This document shows positions 60,185-64,000 of a DNA stretch of 64,000 nt, in pieces. The notes beneath the pieces are model-generated. The model saw only the letters and a program-made list of their open reading frames with translations, was not told the DNA's origin and made no database searches. The stretch lies in NCBI RefSeq assembly GCF_022012435.1, contig NZ_JAKLUA010000002.1, positions 62,001-126,000 of the forward strand. The letters run 5' to 3'. The DNA comes from Bradyrhizobium zhengyangense (lineage in GTDB: Bacteria > Pseudomonadota > Alphaproteobacteria > Rhizobiales > Xanthobacteraceae). How positions within the stretch are numbered: the first letter of the stretch is position 1; every line of letters begins with the position of its first letter. Both the position numbers and the translations under genes were made by a program.

Positions 60185-61441
60185 TTAATGGCGGCCCCAA
60201 GGACCCAAAGGATTACCTATGGGATTGCCCAGAGGGCCGAGCGGATTACCGGCAGCGGTTCCGGCAGGGCTCGGCGCGGGCACGGGCGGCGGACCGGGCG
60301 GGTTGCCTGCATCATTCCAAGGGCCATGCGGGACCGGAGGAGGGGCGTTTTGCTGATCGGCTTGTGCCTCGGGCTCGTCGGTCTCGGGTTGGTCCGTCTC
60401 TTCACCGGGCGGCGGCAGCGGACCGGGATCATGGCCGCCGGCGAATTTGACCAGCGCGTCGACGCGGGACTGTACCGAGGGGTGGGTCGCGAACAGATCG
60501 GAAAAGCCTTCGCGCGGATTATCGAGGCACAGCTCCATCACCGCCGAGGTCGCGCCCGGCAATTCGCCGCGGCCTTCGATCTTGCGCAGAGCCGAGATCA
60601 TGGCATCAGGGTTTTTCGTCAATTCGACCGAGCCGGCATCGGCAAGATATTCGCGCGAGCGCGACAGCGCGAGCTTGACCACTTGCGAGACCAGCCAGGC
60701 CACCACGATCAGCACGACCGCGATGATGATGACGATGATCGCGCCGCCGCCGGAATTCTTGTTGTCGCTCGACGAGGAGGACGAGCGGGACGATGAGGAG
60801 GAGCCTGACGACCATGATCCGCCACCGGAACTCCAGCTCAAATTGGTGAACAAGCGGAAGAACAATTCGCCGAAAAAGCCGACCACGCCGGCGATGATCA
60901 CGGCGACCACCATCAGCTGCACGTCGCCGTTCCTGATGTGGGTCAGTTCGTGGCCCAGCACCGCTTCGATCTCCTGGTCGTTCAGCGCCTTCAGGAGACC
61001 GGTGGTGACGGTGACGGCATATTGCCGCGGATTGAGGCCGGTCGCAAACGCGTTCAGCGCCGGGCTTTCCATGATCTTCAGCTTCGGCATGGTGATGCCG
61101 CGCGAGATGCAGAGATTTTCCAGGAGATTGTAGAGCCGCGGCTCCTCCTGGCGGGTGACGTCGTGCCCGCCGGTTACCGCATCGATCATCGACTGATGGA
61201 AGAAATAGGCGATGACGATCCACGCAATCGCCCCAGCCGTCGCGAAGGGAAAGGCGACGACGAGATCGTGGAAGCCCCGGTTCAGATAATAGGCGGCGGT
61301 CTCATTGCCGTTGGTGACGACCTCGGCGACAAGCGCGCCGGCAAAGACCAGCACATAGACCAGCGCGAACAGGCCGCCGAGCAGCAGCATCGAACGAAAC
61401 TTGTTCGAGGCGATGTGCGTGTAGAGACCATACGCGGCCAT
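60185..61441 (-). CDS. M48 family (HtpX-like) zinc metalloprotease with Ser-rich insert and Pro-rich tail
   Basis: 418 residues. Membrane helices near 20-40 and 55-80; the M48 site HELTHIRNGD near 165-174 gives the zinc ligands, and Glu of REYLADAGSVEL supplies the third. Between helices 3 and 4 is a Ser/Gly-rich loop (SSSSSRSSSSSS). The last 90 residues are Pro/Gly/Asn-rich with NPLGP/NPIG repeats. HtpX proteases degrade misfolded membrane proteins. It is 32 bases after lemA, a common lemA-htpX pair. Confidence 0.92.
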   Translation of the reverse strand: MAAYGLYTHIASNKFRSMLLLGGLFALVYVLVFAGALVAEVVTNGNETAAYYLNRGFHDLVVAFPFATAGAIAWIVIAYFFHQSMIDAVTGGHDVTRQEEPRLYNLLENLCISRGITMPKLKIMESPALNAFATGLNPRQYAVTVTTGLLKALNDQEIEAVLGHELTHIRNGDVQLMVVAVIIAGVVGFFGELFFRLFTNLSWSSGGGSWSSGSSSSSRSSSSSSDNKNSGGGAIIVIIIAVVLIVVAWLVSQVVKLALSRSREYLADAGSVELTKNPDAMISALRKIEGRGELPGATSAVMELCLDNPREGFSDLFATHPSVQSRVDALVKFAGGHDPGPLPPPGEETDQPETDEPEAQADQQNAPPPVPHGPWNDAGNPPGPPPVPAPSPAGTAAGNPLGPLGNPIGNPLGPWGRH

Positions 61442-61473
61442 GACGCGTTGCCCTGCCGGCTTGTCGGCTCAGA

Positions 61474-62034
61474 TCAGAACTTCACCTGAGGCGCTGCCTC
61501 GACCTCGGTGCGGCTGGTGCCGAGATCGAAGAAGTCCTTCTTGGTGAAACCGAACATGCCGGCGAACAAAGCGGCGGGCATCTGCTGGATGCCGGTGTTG
61601 TATTCCTGGACCGCGTTGTTGAAGAAGCGGCGGCTCGCCGCGATCTTGTTCTCAAGGTCGGAGAGCTCGCTCGCAAGCTGCTGGAAATTGGCGTTGGCCT
61701 TGAGGTCCGGATAGGCCTCCGACAGCGCGATCAGCCGGCCGAGCGCGCCGGAGAGCTGGTTTTCGGCAGCGGAGACCTGCGCAGGGCCCTGCGCCGACAT
61801 CGCCGAATTGCGCGCCTTGATGACGTCGTCGAGCGTGCCGCGCTCGTGCGAGGCATAGCCCTTCACCGTCTCGACCAGGTTCGGGATCAGGTCATGACGC
61901 TGCTTGAGCTGCACGTCGACATCGGCAAAGGCCTGGCCGACGCGCTGGCCCAGCGCCACCAGCCGGTTGTAGGCGCTGAAGGCCAAGAACACGAGAACGA
62001 CGATTACGCCGAGAACGATCCAGCCGGTCGACAT
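61474..62034 (-). CDS. lemA: LemA family protein
   Basis: 186 residues. An N-terminal helix (WIVLGVIVVLVFLAFSAYNRLV) is followed by the LemA helical bundle: GQRVGQAFADVDVQLKQRHDLIPNLVETVKGYASHE, DLKANANFQQLASELSDLENKIAASRRFFNNAVQEYN, LFAGMFGFTKKDFFD. Bitopic membrane protein, outward-facing bundle; role unclear, often beside htpX or M48 proteases. AGGAG before ATG. Confidence 0.95.
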   Translation of the reverse strand: MSTGWIVLGVIVVLVFLAFSAYNRLVALGQRVGQAFADVDVQLKQRHDLIPNLVETVKGYASHERGTLDDVIKARNSAMSAQGPAQVSAAENQLSGALGRLIALSEAYPDLKANANFQQLASELSDLENKIAASRRFFNNAVQEYNTGIQQMPAALFAGMFGFTKKDFFDLGTSRTEVEAAPQVKF

Positions 62035-62169
62035 GGAGAACTCCTGAAACGAAATTGGAGCGGACAGCCTAAACTAAAATGGAGCCGGGGGAGAGCCCCG
62101 CGCGGAGGGAAGGTAAGACTTGGTCGGATCGGGAGCTATCCGAGTTCAAGGGAAAAGCGGGGAACGGGG

Positions 62170-63150
62170 TTAACTTTCGGACAGGACAGCATCACCCCAT
62201 CGCCAGCGGCGGGCGTCCGCATACGCGGCCTTGTCCCGCCGCGGCACTTTGGTGATGGCGACACCATCCTCGGTGCAGAGCTTGACCGTGATCTCGACCT
62301 TGCTGACCTCCGGTGGCGCCAGCACGCGGGCGGCGCGGGCTGCGGGCGGCGTTCGGGTCAAGGCGACGTAGATGAAGCGTTCGTCCTCGAACGGTACCTC
62401 GGCGCCCTTGATCTGGCGGTGTGCCTGGGAGCGCGGAAGGCGCTGGTTGAAATGGCACCAGTCGGGCGCCACGAGCGGGCAAGGCTTTTCGTGCGGGCAG
62501 GGCGCGGCGACGAAGGCGCCCAGCCTGATCAGTTGCTGGCGCAGCGCGAGAATGCGGGCATAGCCGGCGGGTGTACCGGGCTCGATCACGACCAGCGCGT
62601 GGCGCGCTCTGGCCCACATTGTCTCGGCGAGCTTGCGCTGGTCGCTCTCGCCGAGCTCGCCAATGATGTAGCTGGCAACGACGAGATCGGCTTGCGAGAC
62701 CTCGGCGAGGTTGGTGGCGGCATCGCCGGGCAGGTAGCGGCAATCAGACAGGCGCGAGCTGTCGCGCGCGAGCTCGAGCGCGAGACGGCTCAAGGTGGCG
62801 TTGGCGTCGAGCAGCGTAAAATCCTGCAGCGAGGAGAATGCTTCCGCGGCGGCCCAGCTCGCGGTGCCCGGGCCTGCGCCGACGTCGAGCAATGTTTCCG
62901 GGGCGAAGTCGGGCGCGATCTCGGCCAGCGCGCTCAGGCTTGCGGCGACGGCTGCATAAGTCGCCGGCATCCGCGCCAGCGCGTAGGCGAGCGCGTCAGC
63001 CTCGGACTTGATGGTGCCTGAGCCGCCGCCGGCGCGATAGGTCGTCGAGATTTTTTGCGATCGCTGCGCGGCGTCGGTGCGGGAGAATCCCTGCAGCCTG
63101 GCGTCGAGCGCGGCCTTGAGTTCGGCGGGGAGAGTAGGAGCTATCATCAT
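62170..63150 (-). CDS. Rsm22-like methyltransferase
   Basis: 326 residues. SAM-dependent methyltransferase with LLDVGAGPGTASWAA (motif I, about 90-104), DLVVASYIIGEL and the Rsm22-specific Cys block PCPHEKPCPLVAPDWCHFNQRLPRS (about 208-232). In mitochondrial relatives (METTL17) these Cys bind an Fe-S cluster and the protein assists small-subunit rRNA/ribosome assembly. The bacterial role is less clear. Cytoplasmic. ATG 63150 or 63147. Confidence 0.88.
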   Translation of the reverse strand: MMIAPTLPAELKAALDARLQGFSRTDAAQRSQKISTTYRAGGGSGTIKSEADALAYALARMPATYAAVAASLSALAEIAPDFAPETLLDVGAGPGTASWAAAEAFSSLQDFTLLDANATLSRLALELARDSSRLSDCRYLPGDAATNLAEVSQADLVVASYIIGELGESDQRKLAETMWARARHALVVIEPGTPAGYARILALRQQLIRLGAFVAAPCPHEKPCPLVAPDWCHFNQRLPRSQAHRQIKGAEVPFEDERFIYVALTRTPPAARAARVLAPPEVSKVEITVKLCTEDGVAITKVPRRDKAAYADARRWRWGDAVLSES

Positions 63151-63155
63151 CCGCA

Positions 63156-63254
63156 GTCATGCCCCGCGAAGGCGGGGCATCCAGTATTCCGAGGCAGCGC
63201 CACTAGACCAAGACGGCACGGCGTACTGGATCATCCGCTTTCGCGGATGATGAC
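63156..63254. repeat. two-hairpin composite palindrome
   Basis: ATGCCCCGC-GAAG-GCGGGGCAT (63159-63180) and TCATCCGC-TTTC-GCGGATGA (63231-63250), with CCAGTA (63181-63186) facing TACTGG (63224-63229) and outer GTCAT/ATGAC. A dispersed REP/BIME-like element of this genus, between the Rsm22 and smc genes. Confidence 0.88.
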
Positions 63255-63281
63255 GTCAACGGGTGCGGAACGACCGCAGCC

Positions 63282-64000
63282 TCACGCCACGTTCTGGTCG
63301 AGAATGTCCACGGCTTCGGCCAGGCTCACCGAGACGAGCTGGGAGACGCCGCGCTCGGCCATGGTGACGCCGAACAGACGGTTCATGCGCGCCATCGTGA
63401 TCGGATTGTGCGTGATGATGATGAAGCGCGTGTCGGTCGAGCCGGTCATTTCGTGCAAGAGGTTGCAGTACCGTTCGACGTTGTGGTCGTCGAGCGGCGC
63501 GTCGACTTCGTCCAGCACGCAGATCGGCGAGGGGTTGGTCAAGAACACCGCGAAGATCAGCGCCATCGCAGTCAGCGCCTGCTCGCCGCCCGAGAGCAGC
63601 GACAGCGTCTGCGGCTTCTTGCCGGGGGGCTTGGCGATGATTTCGAGACCGGCTTCCAGCGGATCGTCGCTCTCGATCAGGTGCAGCGCGGCTTCACCGC
63701 CGCCGAACAGCTCGACGAACAGGCGCTTGAAGTGGTTGTTGACGACCTCGAACGAGGTCAAGAGGCGCTCGCGGGCCTCCTTGTTGAGGCTCTGGATGCC
63801 CTGGCGCAGCCGCTTGATGGCTTCGACCAAATCGTCGCGCTCGGTGACGAGGCCGGTGTGCTGGGTCTCGACCTCGCGCAGCTCTTCCTCGGCGCGCAAA
63901 TTGACGGCGCCGAGGCGCTCGCGGTCGCGGCGCATCTTCTCGAGGTCTTCCTCGATGTCGTGCAGCGGCGGCAGCTCGGCGCCGGGCTCGATCTCGGCTA
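63282..64000 (-). CDS. smc: chromosome segregation protein SMC, C-terminal part
   Basis: Open to the window edge; 238 codons visible of roughly 1150 usual. The end of the coiled coil ([29 protein letters not shown]) runs into the C-terminal ATPase lobe: [21 protein letters not shown] (signature), [16 protein letters not shown] (Walker B) and [11 protein letters not shown] (His of the H-loop). SMC with ScpAB compacts and separates chromosomes. The N-terminal Walker A lies outside. Confidence 0.96.
   Translation of the reverse strand, partial: AEIEPGAELPPLHDIEEDLEKMRRDRERLGAVNLRAEEELREVETQHTGLVTERDDLVEAIKRLRQGIQSLNKEARERLLTSFEVVNNHFKRLFVELFGGGEAALHLIESDDPLEAGLEIIAKPPGKKPQTLSLLSGGEQALTAMALIFAVFLTNPSPICVLDEVDAPLDDHNVERYCNLLHEMTGSTDTRFIIITHNPITMARMNRLFGVTMAERGVSQLVSVSLAEAVDILDQNVA

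Overview
The window looks like chromosomal DNA of a Bradyrhizobium-type alphaproteobacterium. The evidence is the high GC, with most third codon positions G or C; the fused cytochrome b/c1 gene fbcH directly after the Rieske gene; the fused anthranilate synthase trpE(G); and intergenic palindromes of the kind seen in this group. I found no tRNA, rRNA, CRISPR array, intact IS element or prophage. Both ends cut a gene: isocitrate lyase on the left and SMC on the right.

Layout. 1-7 kb: aceA end, a DUF4170 gene, a phosphoesterase, a Nudix protein, a GT-C-like/DPM1-like glycosyltransferase pair, GNAT and DUF1801 proteins. 7-10.3 kb: one 1060-residue protein of unknown function. 10.7-15.2 kb: an IclR regulator, an MFS carrier, an N-acyl-D-amino-acid deacylase and a RidA protein, probably a catabolic unit. 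15.2-18.1 kb: a TonB-dependent receptor and a DUF2946-like protein behind a Zur-type palindrome. 18.2-25.1 kb: moxR, DUF58, BatA/DUF4159 and a large membrane protein as one overlapping operon. 25.4-28.9 kb: DUF1285, nudL-like, DUF6111, cca and a TSUP transporter, nearly all overlapping by 4 bases. 28.9-32.8 kb: opgGH, flanked on both sides by copies of the TSUP 3' end.

33-47 kb is more accessory. It has small secreted proteins, a VOC protein and WYL regulator sharing a palindromic operator, a TauD-like dioxygenase, a second-type tryptophanyl-tRNA synthetase behind a complete Trp attenuator, an acyltransferase, a DUF1254 protein, solitary binding proteins and repeat debris. 47-53 kb returns to core functions: hemF, queD, queE, trmL, petA and fbcH. 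53-64 kb holds a dienelactone hydrolase, trpE(G) with its own leader, apt, two ParA/MinD-like ATPases, htpX-lemA, an Rsm22-type methyltransferase and smc.

The strongest observation is that two separate transcription units, trpE(G) and the auxiliary trpS, each start with a 15-codon leader peptide containing Trp-Trp followed by alternative RNA hairpins. Tryptophan synthesis and Trp-tRNA charging would then be controlled by the same logic. Next come the putative Zur box, the two copies of the WYL-regulator operator, a FixK/FNR-type box before a small secreted protein gene, and the duplicated TSUP end around opgGH.
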